DNA of 64,000 nucleotides from Corynebacterium accolens (GCF_023520795.1 NZ_CP046605.1:1-64000); one strand, 5' to 3'. Counted from the first letter of the stretch, positions 10,149 to 19,644 are shown. Program-made: numbers and translations. The notes: generated by a model not told the origin, from the sequence alone.

Positions 10149-12704
10149 ATGAGTGACAATAACGACGATCTTTTTGATCGGATTTTTCCTATTGACATTA
10201 ATGAGGAGATGGAGTCGAGCTATATCGACTACGCCATGTCCGTCATTGTGGGCCGCGCGCTGCCTGAGGTGCGCGATGGCCTAAAGCCGGTACACCGCCG
10301 CATTCTTTACGCCATGTTCGATTCGGGCTACCGCCCCGAGCGCGGCTACGTGAAATCCGCGCGCCCGGTCTCTGACACCATGGGTCAATTCCACCCACAC
10401 GGTGACTCGGCCATCTATGACACCTTGGTGCGCTTGGCGCAGTCCTGGAATATGCGCTACCCGCTTGTCGATGGCCAGGGTAACTTCGGTTCCCGCGGTA
10501 ACGACGGCCCCGCCGCAATGCGTTATACCGAGTGCAAGCTCACCCCGTTGGCCATGGAAATGGTCCGCGATATCCGCGAAAATACCGTGGACTTCTCGCC
10601 CAACTACGATGGCAAGACCAGCGAGCCGGACGTCCTGCCGTCCCGCGTGCCTAACCTTTTGATGAATGGTTCCGGCGGAATTGCCGTGGGCATGGCCACC
10701 AATATCCCGCCGCATAACCTCAATGAGTTGGCTTCGGCCATCTATTGGTTGCTGGAGAACCCAGACGCGGATGAGGATGCCGCGCTCGCGGCCTGCATGG
10801 AACGCGTGAAGGGCCCGGATTTCCCCACCGCCGGCCTCATCGTGGGCGATCAGGGCATTAAGGATGCATATACCACCGGCCGCGGCTCCATCCGCATGCG
10901 CGGTGTCACCTCCATCGAGGAATCCGGTTCCCGGCAGACCATCGTGATCACGGAGCTGCCGTTCCAAGTCAACCCCGATAACCTCATCTCCAATATCGCG
11001 GAGTCCGTAGCCAACGGCAAGATCGCCGGCATTTCCAAGATCGAAGATGAGTCCTCTGACCGAGTGGGCATGCGCATTGTTGTGACCCTGAAGCGCGATG
11101 CTGTCGCCCGCGTGGTGCTCAATAACCTGTACAAGCACTCCCAGCTGCAGACTTCTTTCGGCGCTAATATGCTTTCCATCGTCGATGGCGTACCGCGCAC
11201 CCTGCGCCTGGATCAGATGCTGAGCAATTATGTTGCGCACCAGATTGAGGTCATCGTTCGCCGCACCCAGTACCGCCTGGATGAGGCCGAAAAGCGCGCG
11301 CACATCTTGCGCGGCTTGGTCAAGGCGCTGGATATGTTGGATGAGGTCATCGCCCTGATCCGCCGTTCGCCCACTGTTGATGAGGCGCGCGAGGGCTTGA
11401 AGGAGCTTCTCGATGTCGACGATATCCAGGCCGATGCCATCCTGGCGATGCAGCTGCGCCGCCTGGCCGCCCTGGAGCGCCAAAAGATCGTCGATGAATT
11501 GGCAGAAATCGAAGAAGAGATCGCAGACCTCAAGCACATCCTCGCCCACGAGGAGCGCCAGCGCCAGATCGTCCACGATGAGCTGGAGGCGATCGTCGAA
11601 AAGTACGGCGACGAGCGCCGCACCGAGATCCTGCCTGCCTCCGGCGAGGTCACCGATGAAGACCTCATTGCCCGCGAAAACGTCGTGGTCACCATCACCG
11701 CTACGGGTTATGCCAAGCGCACCAAGGTCGATACCTATAAGTCACAAAAGCGTGGCGGCAAGGGCGTGCGCGGTGCGGAGCTCAAGCAAGATGACATTGT
11801 GAAAAACTTCTTCGTCTGCTCCACGCACGACTGGATCCTGTTCTTTACCAACTTTGGCCGCGTCTACCGCTTGAAGGCCTACGAGCTACCGGAGAGCGGC
11901 CGCGCTGCCCGCGGCCAGCACGTGGCCAACCTGTTGGAATTCCAGCCGGAGGAAAAGATCGCCCAGGTCATTCAGATCCAGTCCTACGAGGATGCGCCAT
12001 ACCTGGTTCTGGCCACCCAGCAGGGCCGCGTGAAGAAGTCGCGCCTGACCGATTACGAGTCCGCTCGTTCCGCAGGGCTTATCGCCATCAACCTCAACGA
12101 AGGCGATGCGCTCATCGGTGCCCAGCTCGTTTCTGAGGGCGATGACATCCTGCTGACCTCTGAGCAGGGCCAAGCCATTCGCTTTACTGCCGATGACGAC
12201 CAGCTGCGCCCCATGGGCCGCGCTACTGCCGGCGTGAAGGGCATGCGCTTCCGCGGCGATGACCAGCTGCTGGCGATGTCCGTCGTCCACGACGGCGAGT
12301 TCCTACTCGTTGCTACCTCGGGTGGCTACGGCAAGCGCACCGCCATTGAGGAATACACCCCGCAGGGCCGCGGTGGCTTGGGTGTGATGACCTTCAAGTA
12401 CACCCCGAAGCGCGGCAAGCTCATTGGCGCCATTTCCATTGACAAGGACGATGAAATCTTCGCCATTACCTCCGCCGGTGGGGTTATTCGCACCGAAGTT
12501 AACCAGATTCGTCCCTCCTCGCGCGCCACGATGGGCGTGCGCTTGGTTGACCTTGCCGATGATGTCGAATTGCTTGCCATCGACCGCAATGTTGAAGAAG
12601 ATGGTGAGGAAGACGCGCAGGCTGTGGCCAAGGGCGAAAAGACCGTCGATGAGGTCCAGCAAGAGCACCACAAGGGTAGCGATGCTTCCAAGGATGAGGA
12701 GTAG
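10149..12704 (+). CDS. gyrA: DNA gyrase subunit A
   Basis: DNA-cleaving subunit of gyrase. The 851-residue product has the winged-helix breakage-reunion domain with active-site Tyr126 in AAMRYTE, the coiled-coil/tower region, the GyrA box near QKRGGKG, and six C-terminal beta-pinwheel repeats. The quinolone-resistance-determining segment [17 protein letters not shown] has Ser87 and Asp91, the susceptible residues. There is no intein, unlike some mycobacterial gyrA genes. The acidic C-terminal tail is typical of the genus. DUF3566 follows 3 bases after the stop. Confidence 0.99.
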   Translation: MSDNNDDLFDRIFPIDINEEMESSYIDYAMSVIVGRALPEVRDGLKPVHRRILYAMFDSGYRPERGYVKSARPVSDTMGQFHPHGDSAIYDTLVRLAQSWNMRYPLVDGQGNFGSRGNDGPAAMRYTECKLTPLAMEMVRDIRENTVDFSPNYDGKTSEPDVLPSRVPNLLMNGSGGIAVGMATNIPPHNLNELASAIYWLLENPDADEDAALAACMERVKGPDFPTAGLIVGDQGIKDAYTTGRGSIRMRGVTSIEESGSRQTIVITELPFQVNPDNLISNIAESVANGKIAGISKIEDESSDRVGMRIVVTLKRDAVARVVLNNLYKHSQLQTSFGANMLSIVDGVPRTLRLDQMLSNYVAHQIEVIVRRTQYRLDEAEKRAHILRGLVKALDMLDEVIALIRRSPTVDEAREGLKELLDVDDIQADAILAMQLRRLAALERQKIVDELAEIEEEIADLKHILAHEERQRQIVHDELEAIVEKYGDERRTEILPASGEVTDEDLIARENVVVTITATGYAKRTKVDTYKSQKRGGKGVRGAELKQDDIVKNFFVCSTHDWILFFTNFGRVYRLKAYELPESGRAARGQHVANLLEFQPEEKIAQVIQIQSYEDAPYLVLATQQGRVKKSRLTDYESARSAGLIAINLNEGDALIGAQLVSEGDDILLTSEQGQAIRFTADDDQLRPMGRATAGVKGMRFRGDDQLLAMSVVHDGEFLLVATSGGYGKRTAIEEYTPQGRGGLGVMTFKYTPKRGKLIGAISIDKDDEIFAITSAGGVIRTEVNQIRPSSRATMGVRLVDLADDVELLAIDRNVEEDGEEDAQAVAKGEKTVDEVQQEHHKGSDASKDEE

Positions 12705-12707
12705 GAC

Positions 12708-13046
12708 ATGGAACGACGAGACGTAACCATCCACCACATCTCGCCCACCTCGGCGTTTCGCGTTGGTCTGGCCCTGTCACTCGTCGGACTCATCGCGTGG
12801 TTGCTGGCCGTGTGCCTGCTGTACATCGGCTTGCACCAGGTGGGCATTTGGGAGTCAGTCAATAGCCTCGTTGGTGGCGTCGGCGGCGGCTTTGAGGTCA
12901 CCTTTGGCGTGGTGATCGCAGCCAGCGCGCTGATTGGCGTTATTTTCGCCGTCCTGTTCACCTTGCTCGCACCGCTGATGGCCGTGATCTATAACGCCAT
13001 CGTGGATGTCTTCGGCGGGCTAAAGGTCAGCTTGGAGGACATCTAG
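12708..13046 (+). CDS. DUF3566 membrane protein
   Basis: A 112-residue protein with two strong membrane helices (about 26-50 and 65-90) and a short basic N-terminus. DUF3566 genes sit immediately downstream of gyrA throughout Actinobacteria, as here (3-base gap), so it is co-transcribed with gyrA. Its role is unknown; the conserved linkage suggests a membrane-associated function tied to replication or division but this is inference. Confidence 0.88.
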   Translation: MERRDVTIHHISPTSAFRVGLALSLVGLIAWLLAVCLLYIGLHQVGIWESVNSLVGGVGGGFEVTFGVVIAASALIGVIFAVLFTLLAPLMAVIYNAIVDVFGGLKVSLEDI

Positions 13047-13065
13047 ACCACTGTGAGTGAGAGAC

Positions 13066-13097
13066 AATGCCGGCAGCACACGTTGCCGGCATTTTTC
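13066..13097 (+). terminator. Terminator after gyrA-DUF3566
   Basis: Stem AATGCCGGCA / TTGCCGGCATT with a 7-base loop and a T run. Confidence 0.85.
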
Positions 13098-13220
13098 TAG
13101 TTTTAAGCGCGAAGTAGCGTCCTCATTAGGCCCACGAAGAGCGCCTTTAAAAACCTCTTTGAGCTGCCGATTTGTGTTCTTTCCGGGGTGGTATGTAAAG
13201 TTACATCTCGTTCCGCTAAA

Positions 13221-13297
13221 GGGCCTATAGCTCAGTCGGTTAGAGCGCATCGCTGATAACGATGAGGTCGCTGGTTCGATTCCAGCTAGGCCCACCA
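13221..13297 (+). tRNA. tRNA-Ile (GAT)
   Basis: Cloverleaf with acceptor GGGCCTA/TAGGCCC, D-arm AGCTCAGTCGGTTAGAGC, anticodon loop CTGATAA (anticodon GAT) and T-arm GGTTCGATTCC. The CCA end is encoded (13295-13297). Confidence 0.97.
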
Positions 13298-13306
13298 CGG
13301 AACAAT

Positions 13307-13379
13307 GGGGCATTAGCTCAATTGGTAGAGCATCTGCTTTGCAAGCAGAAGGTCAGGAGTTCGATTCTCCTATGCTCCA
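13307..13379 (+). tRNA. tRNA-Ala (TGC), copy 1
   Basis: Acceptor GGGGCAT/ATGCTCC, anticodon loop TTTGCAA (anticodon TGC), T-arm GAGTTCGATTCTC. CCA is not encoded. It is 9 bases after tRNA-Ile, so the two are one transcript. It is identical to the copy at 17947-18019. Confidence 0.97.
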
Positions 13380-13386
13380 CAGCATC

Positions 13387-13419
13387 AGTCCGGTTTCCTT
13401 AAGGGAGCCGGACTTTTTC
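13387..13419 (+). terminator. Terminator of the tRNA-Ile/tRNA-Ala unit
   Basis: Stem AGTCCGG / CCGGACT followed by five T. Confidence 0.85.
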
Positions 13420-13510
13420 GTGTGTCCAGGTCGGTGCCATTAGGTAGGGAGCCTTTCTCGGCAGCTCCACTTCGCCTCTCATGCGAAAATGGCCCCTTTC
13501 GTTCCTGTAA

Positions 13511-13531
13511 ATATACCTCCCCGGGGTATAT
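13511..13531. promoter_or_regulatory. Copper-type palindromic operator upstream of copB
   Basis: A 21-bp near-perfect palindrome with arms ATATACC and GGTATAT around a C/G-rich centre, 78 bases before the copB start. It matches 19 of 21 positions of the palindrome at 48019-48039 in front of the copZ-copB operon. Both resemble CsoR operators of actinobacteria (A/T ends flanking C-run/G-run); the binding protein is not encoded in the window. Confidence 0.7.
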
Positions 13532-13608
13532 GGTGGGGGAGTAACCATCACTGTGTTCCACCGACGCTAGGACTCCTCTCGGTGCAGGGAGGAGAAGAAA
13601 GGAACTTT

Positions 13609-15750
13609 ATGAGTACTTCTCACCAACACGGTAAGCATTCCGGTGCTCACCAGGCCGCGGAAGCGGACCATACGCAACACACAGATCATGGCGGCCACGA
13701 AGGGCACTCTCACGGTGACCACCACGGTCACGAGCACGGGCATGGCCACGGTCACGGCGATCACGCGGCGATGTTCCGCAGCCGCTTCTGGTGGTCGCTG
13801 CTGCTATCGGTGCCGGTCGTCATCTTCAGCCCCATGGTCGCAGAATTGCTCGGCTACGGCGTACCCGAATTCAATGGTTCAGCCTGGATTCCCCCGGTGC
13901 TTGGCACCATCATCTTCATCTATGGCGGCACGCCGTTCCTGCAAGGCGGCTGGTCGGAACTGAAATCCCGCCAGCCCGGGATGATGCTGCTTATCGCCAT
14001 GGCTATTACCGTGGCGTTCGTCGCCTCATGGGTCACCACCTTGGGGATTGGAGGATTCGACCTAGATTTCTGGTGGGAGCTGGCCTTGCTGGTCGTCATT
14101 ATGCTGCTGGGCCACTGGTTGGAGATGCGTGCACTCGGCGCAGCCTCCTCCGCTTTGGACGCCTTAGCAGAACTTTTGCCTGACGAAGCCGAGAGGATCA
14201 TCGATGGGCAGGCCCACACCGTGCCAGTCTCTGAGCTGGCGGTGGATGACATAGTACTGGTCCGCGCTGGAGCGCGGGCGCCTGCCGATGGCACCATTGT
14301 TAAAGGCTCAGCCGAATTCGATGAATCCATGATCACCGGTGAATCCCGCCCAGTTTTCCGCGATAAAGGTGAGCGCGTGGTCGCCGGTACGGTGGCCACC
14401 GATAACACCGTCCGCGTCCAGGTAGAAGCCATCGGAGGAGATACGGCCCTGGGCGGTATCCAAAGCATGGTCGCCGAGGCGCAGGAATCCTCCTCCCGCG
14501 CCCAAGCTCTTGCCGATCGCGCCGCAGCGTTGCTCTTCTGGTTTGCGCTAATCGCAGCCCTCATTACTGCGGTGGTCTGGGCCATTATCGGGAGCCCAAG
14601 CGATGCCGTGGTACGCACCGTTACCGTGCTCGTCATCGCTTGCCCCCACGCCCTCGGTTTGGCTATCCCACTGGTCATTGCGATCTCTACCGAGCAGGCC
14701 GCACAGTCTGGGGTACTCATCAAGGAACGTATGGCGTTGGAGCGCATGCGCACCATCGACACCGTTCTCTTCGATAAGACCGGCACCCTAACCGAAGGCG
14801 CTCATGCCGTTACCGGTGTCGCAACCGTTGAGGACATCAGCGAGGGGCAGCTGCTAGCAGTGGCCGCCGCGGCCGAGGCCGATAGTGAACACCCGTTGGC
14901 CCGCGCCATCGTCAAGGCAGCCGAAGACCACGCGGAAGCATCCCAGGAGCAGCTGCACAGCACCGATTTCAGTGCTGCCGCCGGCCGGGGAATCCAGGCC
15001 ACCGTAGATGGGGCAGAGGTCCTCGTCGGTGGACCGAATATGCTGCGCGAGCTAGAGCTTGCCACCCCTGGGGTGTTCGATGCGCAGGTTGAAGAGTGGT
15101 CCCAGCGCGGCGCAGGTGTCCTGCATGTCGTGCGCGATGGTCAGATCATTGGCGCTCTCGCGGTCGAAGACAAGATTCGTCCCGAATCCCGCGCGGCCGT
15201 ACAGGCCCTCCAAGAGCAGGGCGTCAAGGTTGCGATGATCACTGGCGATGCCACGCAGGTCGCCGAGGCCGTTGGCGAAGAACTGGGTATTGACGAGGTC
15301 TTTGCCGAAGTCCTGCCGCAGGACAAGGACTCCAAGGTCACCGAATTACAGGAGCGCAGCCTGGCCGTGGCCATGGTTGGCGATGGCGTCAACGACGCCC
15401 CAGCCTTGGCCCGCGCGGAAGTCGGCATCGCCATTGGCGCCGGTACCGATGTCGCCATGGAATCCGCCGAGGTCGTGCTCGCCAGCGATGACCCGCGGTC
15501 GGTGCTTTCAATGATCACCTTGTCGCGCGCTAGCTACCGCAAGATGATCCAAAACCTTATTTGGGCATCTGGCTACAACATCATCGCCGTGCCCTTGGCT
15601 GCAGGCGTACTCGCACCCATCGGTGTCGTGCTTTCCCCGGCGGCCGGTGCGGTATTGATGTCGCTATCGACCATCGTGGTGGCATTCAATGCGCAGTTGT
15701 TGCGCCGGATCGAATTGGACCCAGCTCGCTTGGCACCCACCAGCCACTAG
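13609..15750 (+). CDS. copB: CopB-type (P1B-3) copper-translocating ATPase
   Basis: Pumps copper or silver out of the cytosol at the expense of ATP. I start it at ATG 13609, behind GGGAGGAGAAGAAAGG; the open frame reaches 13489 but would include the operator. The 713-residue protein has a His-rich N-terminus (about 1-50), typical of P1B-3 pumps in place of CxxC domains, two N-terminal helices, the actuator TGES motif, the transport motif CPH at residues 345-347, the phosphorylation site DKTGT at 389, and the hinge GDGVNDAPAL. It is highly similar to the second copy at 45358-47592 and has a matching operator, so both probably answer to cytosolic copper. Confidence 0.93.
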   Translation: MSTSHQHGKHSGAHQAAEADHTQHTDHGGHEGHSHGDHHGHEHGHGHGHGDHAAMFRSRFWWSLLLSVPVVIFSPMVAELLGYGVPEFNGSAWIPPVLGTIIFIYGGTPFLQGGWSELKSRQPGMMLLIAMAITVAFVASWVTTLGIGGFDLDFWWELALLVVIMLLGHWLEMRALGAASSALDALAELLPDEAERIIDGQAHTVPVSELAVDDIVLVRAGARAPADGTIVKGSAEFDESMITGESRPVFRDKGERVVAGTVATDNTVRVQVEAIGGDTALGGIQSMVAEAQESSSRAQALADRAAALLFWFALIAALITAVVWAIIGSPSDAVVRTVTVLVIACPHALGLAIPLVIAISTEQAAQSGVLIKERMALERMRTIDTVLFDKTGTLTEGAHAVTGVATVEDISEGQLLAVAAAAEADSEHPLARAIVKAAEDHAEASQEQLHSTDFSAAAGRGIQATVDGAEVLVGGPNMLRELELATPGVFDAQVEEWSQRGAGVLHVVRDGQIIGALAVEDKIRPESRAAVQALQEQGVKVAMITGDATQVAEAVGEELGIDEVFAEVLPQDKDSKVTELQERSLAVAMVGDGVNDAPALARAEVGIAIGAGTDVAMESAEVVLASDDPRSVLSMITLSRASYRKMIQNLIWASGYNIIAVPLAAGVLAPIGVVLSPAAGAVLMSLSTIVVAFNAQLLRRIELDPARLAPTSH

Positions 15751-15798
15751 GCGGATCAGTCCAGGCTCGGATAACTGGTACGGGGCTCCGGATACTTG

Positions 15799-15838
15799 GG
15801 ATTATTTTAGAATTGAAGTCCAGTTGCTAAAATAATCC
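15799..15838. promoter_or_regulatory. 12-bp inverted repeat in the marR promoter
   Basis: GGATTATTTTAG (15799-15810) and its exact complement CTAAAATAATCC (15827-15838) flank a 16-base spacer and end 2 bases before the marR start. MarR proteins commonly bind such palindromes to repress their own gene. The geometry could also let the mRNA leader fold over the ribosome site. Confidence 0.6.
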
Positions 15839-15840
15839 TC

Positions 15841-16326
15841 ATGACCGAGCGGGACGACTTTTGGCTGGAAGAGGATGAACTAGCAGCATTCATGTCCCTG
15901 ATGAGCGTGAATGTCCGGCTCACCAATATTCTAGACGCGCAGCTGCGCGATGATGCCAAGCTAAGCTTCTTTGAATATACGGTGCTCTCACGGCTATCAG
16001 AGGCCGAGAACCATGAAATGCGCATGCGGGATCTTGCGATTACCGCAAATGGCTCCCTGTCCCGCCTGAGCCAAGTTGTCACCCGCCTAGAGCGCCAGGG
16101 TTGGGTCGTGCGGCGTCCTTGCCCCAATGATGGGCGGACGACGATGGCGCACCTCACCGATAGCGGCTGGGACAAGGTAGTAGAAACCGCCCCAGGCCAT
16201 GCCAAGCAGGCCCGCCGATCCGTTATCGATAATCTGACCCGCGCACAGATCCATCAAATGACCCAAATTAATGAGCGCATCATCAAAGCCATCGAAGCCG
16301 ACGAGCGCTATGGCGGCCGCTATTAA
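15841..16326 (+). CDS. MarR-family transcriptional regulator
   Basis: A 161-residue winged-helix regulator. Helices at about 15-60 form the dimer face, and the wHTH is visible in MRMRDLAITANGSLSRLSQVVTRLERQGWVVRRPCPNDGR, the recognition helix and beta-wing of MarR proteins. The ligand is not apparent. It lies downstream of copB on the same strand but behind its own palindromic promoter region, so it probably controls itself and perhaps a distant gene. It converges with the glycosylase gene with no gap. Confidence 0.9.
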   Translation: MTERDDFWLEEDELAAFMSLMSVNVRLTNILDAQLRDDAKLSFFEYTVLSRLSEAENHEMRMRDLAITANGSLSRLSQVVTRLERQGWVVRRPCPNDGRTTMAHLTDSGWDKVVETAPGHAKQARRSVIDNLTRAQIHQMTQINERIIKAIEADERYGGRY

Positions 16327-16875
16327 TTATTTTTTGGGATAGCCGCGGCGGCCGGAGACGGTCTTATCAAAGGGAATCCAAAACCGCAGGGCTGCATCCT
16401 GGTTTTTGGAGATGCCAATGCGCGGGCCGCGCACCCATTCCGGTGCAGACTCGCGCTCAGAAAGCTGCACTGGCAGGTGGTTATCCTCCAGCGTTGCTCC
16501 CAGAGCTTTTCCGAGGTTCCCGGGGCCGCGGGCTAGGTTATGAAAATCGCTGGTGCCGCGTCGTGCAAAGGCGGTATCGATCCCGGATAGCACCTCACCG
16601 CCGCGCAGTAGGCACCCTTGGCCCACGCCTTCGGGCGCGCACACGATATTGACATTGCGGTGGATACCGTAAGAGGCATACACATACAGCCGGCCGGGCG
16701 GGCCGAACATGGCGGCATTGCGCGGGGTTTTCCCACGAAAGGTATGGGCGGCGGCATCGTCTGTGCCCAAATAGGCCTCGACTTCTGTGAGGCGGATGCT
16801 CACCCCAGCGTGCGTGATGACGCAGCCAAGGAGCTGCGGGGCTACGACATCAGCAGTGCGGGAAAAGTCAATCAT
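16327..16875 (-). CDS. mpg: DNA-3-methyladenine glycosylase (AAG/MPG family)
   Basis: Removes alkylated purines such as 3-methyladenine to start base excision repair. The 182-residue protein has the AAG fold signature: LTEVEAYLGTDDAAAHTFRG (catalytic Glu and the conserved A-H-x-x-G), RNAAMFGPPGRLYVYASYGIH, NIVC and the C-terminal GPRIGISKN. Its start codon overlaps the deacetylase stop by 1 base, so the two are co-transcribed. Confidence 0.93.
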   Translation of the reverse strand: MIDFSRTADVVAPQLLGCVITHAGVSIRLTEVEAYLGTDDAAAHTFRGKTPRNAAMFGPPGRLYVYASYGIHRNVNIVCAPEGVGQGCLLRGGEVLSGIDTAFARRGTSDFHNLARGPGNLGKALGATLEDNHLPVQLSERESAPEWVRGPRIGISKNQDAALRFWIPFDKTVSGRRGYPKK

Positions 16876-17777
16876 TAACGGGCGTAGTAGCGCTTTCCGT
16901 CAACCGGGGTGCGCAGCAACTCATCGAGGCTGACCGGCTCTAAGCCCTTGGCACGCAGGCCATCGATAATGCACTCGGCCGCGTTAACGGTGGTCGGGTG
17001 AATATCGTGCATCAAGACGATGGAGCCTGGGTTAGCATCTTGGACGGCGGCATTGCAGACGTGCTGCGAGTCGCGGATCTTCCAGTCCAAGGTATCCACG
17101 TTCCATAGGGCCTGCGACAAGCCCTTATCCCTGGCTACCTGGTCAACCGTCTCATTGGTGGCACCGTAGGGCGGGCGCAGCCATTTCGGATTTTGTCCGG
17201 TGGCATTGCGGATCGCCGCATTGCCGGCGTCGATTTCTTGGGCAATATCGCCGTAAGCTAGCTGGTTGAGCTGGCGATGGGTCTTGGTGTGATTGCCAAT
17301 GGTGTGACCTTCTGCCTGCATGCGCTGGAGCGCTTGGGGGTACTGGTAGGCGTGATCCGCTAGCACCATGAAGCTGGCGTGGGCGTTTTTCGCCTTGAAG
17401 GTATCCAAGAGCTGGTTGGTATAAGGGCTTGGGCCATCGTCAAAGGTCAGGGCCACGCAATTTGGGCAATCGACGCCGTTAGCCTGTGGCTGCGGGGCTG
17501 GTTGCGGTGCGGCCCCAGCCTGGGGATCCGGTGCGGGTGCAGCCTCATTCTGCGGCTCGTCTTGTGGCGCTACCGAGGAAATAAGATCCTGTGCCTGCGC
17601 GCGGGTGCTGTCGATGCGGCTTTGAATATCGGTCTGAATCTCAGAAACCGCGGACTGGATATTTGGTTCTGAGGACCCGGCTACTTTTGGGGTGCCTTCG
17701 AGGAATTGCGCATTGGCGCAGGCGGGAAGGGCAGCGGTGGCGAGCACGGTGAGCGCGGAGGTAAGAAGACGACGCAT
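16875..17777 (-). CDS. Secreted polysaccharide deacetylase (NodB domain)
   Basis: Predicted to de-N-acetylate or deacylate a cell-wall glycan outside the membrane. The 300-residue protein has an N-terminal signal sequence (MRRLLTSALTVLATAALPACANAQ; a weak LPAC lipobox makes a lipoprotein possible), an Ala/Pro/Gln-rich linker to about residue 100, and a NodB domain with TFDDGP (metal Asp), the HTIGNHTKTH metal-His motif, RPPYGATN and the late LMHDIH motif carrying the catalytic His. It is transcribed with mpg (1-base overlap). The precise substrate is unknown. Confidence 0.9.
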   Translation of the reverse strand: MRRLLTSALTVLATAALPACANAQFLEGTPKVAGSSEPNIQSAVSEIQTDIQSRIDSTRAQAQDLISSVAPQDEPQNEAAPAPDPQAGAAPQPAPQPQANGVDCPNCVALTFDDGPSPYTNQLLDTFKAKNAHASFMVLADHAYQYPQALQRMQAEGHTIGNHTKTHRQLNQLAYGDIAQEIDAGNAAIRNATGQNPKWLRPPYGATNETVDQVARDKGLSQALWNVDTLDWKIRDSQHVCNAAVQDANPGSIVLMHDIHPTTVNAAECIIDGLRAKGLEPVSLDELLRTPVDGKRYYAR

Positions 17778-17946
17778 ACTTTTCCTAGGAACGAGGACAG
17801 ATGGGCACGATTAGCCAGCCTACTCTACTGCGAAGGGAATTACGGGATAAACCGCGTGTGATAAAAGTGATAGAAGTAAAACACTGTGGCGCGGTTTCAT
17901 CGGCATTTTTGGAATGAGCGGCTGCAGTAGTAGAGTACAAGCCACT

Positions 17947-18019
17947 GGGGCATTAGCTCAATTGGTAGAGCATCTGCTTTGCAAGCAGAAGGTCAGGAGT
18001 TCGATTCTCCTATGCTCCA
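17947..18019 (+). tRNA. tRNA-Ala (TGC), copy 2
   Basis: Identical in sequence to the copy at 13307-13379, with anticodon TGC. The identity extends a few bases beyond the gene on each side (about 77 bp in all). Confidence 0.97.
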
Positions 18020-18024
18020 CAGGA

Positions 18025-18058
18025 AAAGTCCGGATTCTGGTCAAAGAATCCGGACTTT
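18025..18058 (+). terminator. Terminator of tRNA-Ala copy 2
   Basis: A perfect 14-bp stem (AAAGTCCGGATTCT with AGAATCCGGACTTT). The strong stem can also end the convergent acetyltransferase gene. Confidence 0.85.
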
Positions 18059-18072
18059 AGTCATGCATAGGG

Positions 18073-18546
18073 TTATAAAAAGCGCTTGACCATGATGTAA
18101 TGCTCGGCGTACACACCTACATGCTCGAAGCCCAAGCGTTCATAAAGCCCCTGCGCACGCGGGTTATCGGGGTGAACGGCCAAGGAAATGCCGGGCGCTT
18201 TGAGGGTCTGGGCGAGGGAAATGGCGGCATCGATAAGCGCGGTGGCAATGCCCTGGCCCGCAAAGCGGCTTTCTACCGCGATGGCAAATTCTGGGATGGC
18301 CGGTTCCACGAACCCGTAACCGTGATTGTCCTCGGTGCCCCAATTGAGCCACACACCGCCGGCGGGCACGAGGTCCTCCCAAGCGATGAAACCTCCCTGG
18401 TTGGGCTCCCAATTTTCCACGTAGAAGGAAAAATCGTCGGCAAAACCGGAAGAAAGCTCGCCTCGTTCATCGCCGAAGGTATCGGTCAGGAAGTTGAGGC
18501 GAGCTATATAAGTGCGATCGGATTCTTGTGTCGCGCGAATTTCCAT
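18073..18546 (-). CDS. GNAT-family N-acetyltransferase
   Basis: A 157-residue acetyl-CoA-dependent acetyltransferase. The N-terminal strand IRATQESDRTYIARLNFL and the acetyl-CoA site ESRFAGQGIATALIDAAISLAQ (the R/Q-x-x-G-x-A/G loop) followed by SLAVHPDNPRAQGLYERLGFEHVG are diagnostic. The substrate cannot be inferred. It is convergent with tRNA-Ala copy 2. Confidence 0.88.
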   Translation of the reverse strand: MEIRATQESDRTYIARLNFLTDTFGDERGELSSGFADDFSFYVENWEPNQGGFIAWEDLVPAGGVWLNWGTEDNHGYGFVEPAIPEFAIAVESRFAGQGIATALIDAAISLAQTLKAPGISLAVHPDNPRAQGLYERLGFEHVGVYAEHYIMVKRFL

Positions 18547-18581
18547 AATCCCCAGGATATATGAAGAATCCGCCGGGCTAG

Positions 18582-18785
18582 TTAAGCCAAGTGGTAGTTA
18601 TGCACGTCCGCGCCGTTGAATTCGCGCATTTCACCGGATTCGTCAACGGAGCGGAAGGTAGCGCCGTTATCGATGGCAAAGCGGAGGTTATCCACGCGCG
18701 GGGAGGGATCATCGGTTACTGGGCCTGCGGGGAAATAGTACGTTGAACCGTCTTTGAGCTTGACGGTGAGAGACTCAAAGCTCAT
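18582..18785 (-). CDS. Small conserved hypothetical protein
   Basis: A 67-residue protein, probably cytosolic, with a good AAGGAG ribosome site just upstream and a gene-like composition. It is likely beta-rich (VKLKDGSTYYFPAG) with several Asp/Asn. I do not recognise a family. It is on the same strand as the acetyltransferase and the coiled-coil protein but with gaps of 35 and 118 bases. Confidence 0.65.
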   Translation of the reverse strand: MSFESLTVKLKDGSTYYFPAGPVTDDPSPRVDNLRFAIDNGATFRSVDESGEMREFNGADVHNYHLA

Positions 18786-18903
18786 TGTTTATCTCCTTGT
18801 AGAAAGCCTTAATGGGTGAATTCAAGCAGGAGATTTTTAAATAGGCAAAGCAATGAGATCTAGGCAACGCCTACTGCACCCCACCGCGGGGGTGCGAAAG
18901 GAA

Positions 18904-19644
18904 CTACTGCTCGTCAGATTGCAGGCGGTGCTTGCCTTCACTCTGGTGATCATCGGTGATGCGGGTGGTATCCGCTTCCTCCGCGGCGGCCTCTTCTTCC
19001 TCGCGGTGCTTAGCCAGCTGCTCATCGATGGACCCCAAGAGCTCCTCATCGCGCACAGCGCCCTCTTCGGCGAGGTCCGAATCGGCTTCGTGCTTAGCTT
19101 CGCTGGTGGAGGTGTAGACCAAGGTGGAATCTGGGGCGGCGTTTTGGGTGCCACCGCGGTAGTCATCCACGCGCGGTGGGGTCTGGGAAGGCTTGTCATT
19201 GGAACGCAGCCAAGCGTAAATCGCACCGGTTGCCGCGGCGAGCAGGGCAACGATTCCGGCAACGGTCCAGAACTTGGAAGACTTCTTGTCCTTCTTGGTC
19301 TGCTTCTTTGCCGCCTTGGTGGCCTTCTTCTTGGCCTGCTTGCGGGCCTTCTTTGCCTTCTTCGTGGCTTCCTTTTTGGCCTCATCGAAACGCTCGACGG
19401 CGTCTTCGCGGTAGTTATTGAATTCCTCTAGGGCGCGCTCGAGGCGGGAGTGCGCGGCCTGGGTAACGGCGCCTGCCTGCTTGCGGGCCTCATCGAAGGC
19501 GCTATTGTCTTCCTTTTGCATCTGCTGGGCAGCCTCTTCGAGTGCGGTATACGTTTCGCGGGACTTTTCTTGCCGGTAATCGCGCAATTGCTTCCATAGA
19601 TTGGAACCGGTCTTCAACGCCATATTCACTGCGGTGGGGTTCAT
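18904..19644 (-). CDS. Coiled-coil, Lys/Ala-rich membrane protein, function unknown
   Basis: A 246-residue protein in three parts: a long charged amphipathic helix (about 1-85), a very basic Lys/Ala repeat tract (about 88-122) like histone H1 tails, and a single membrane helix (about 127-146, WTVAGIVALLAAATGAIYAWL) followed by an acidic, Glu-rich tail. An AAGGAG site supports the start. The basic tract next to a membrane anchor could tie DNA or acidic polymers to the membrane, but this is speculation. No catalytic motif is visible. Confidence 0.7.
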   Translation of the reverse strand: MNPTAVNMALKTGSNLWKQLRDYRQEKSRETYTALEEAAQQMQKEDNSAFDEARKQAGAVTQAAHSRLERALEEFNNYREDAVERFDEAKKEATKKAKKARKQAKKKATKAAKKQTKKDKKSSKFWTVAGIVALLAAATGAIYAWLRSNDKPSQTPPRVDDYRGGTQNAAPDSTLVYTSTSEAKHEADSDLAEEGAVRDEELLGSIDEQLAKHREEEEAAAEEADTTRITDDHQSEGKHRLQSDEQ

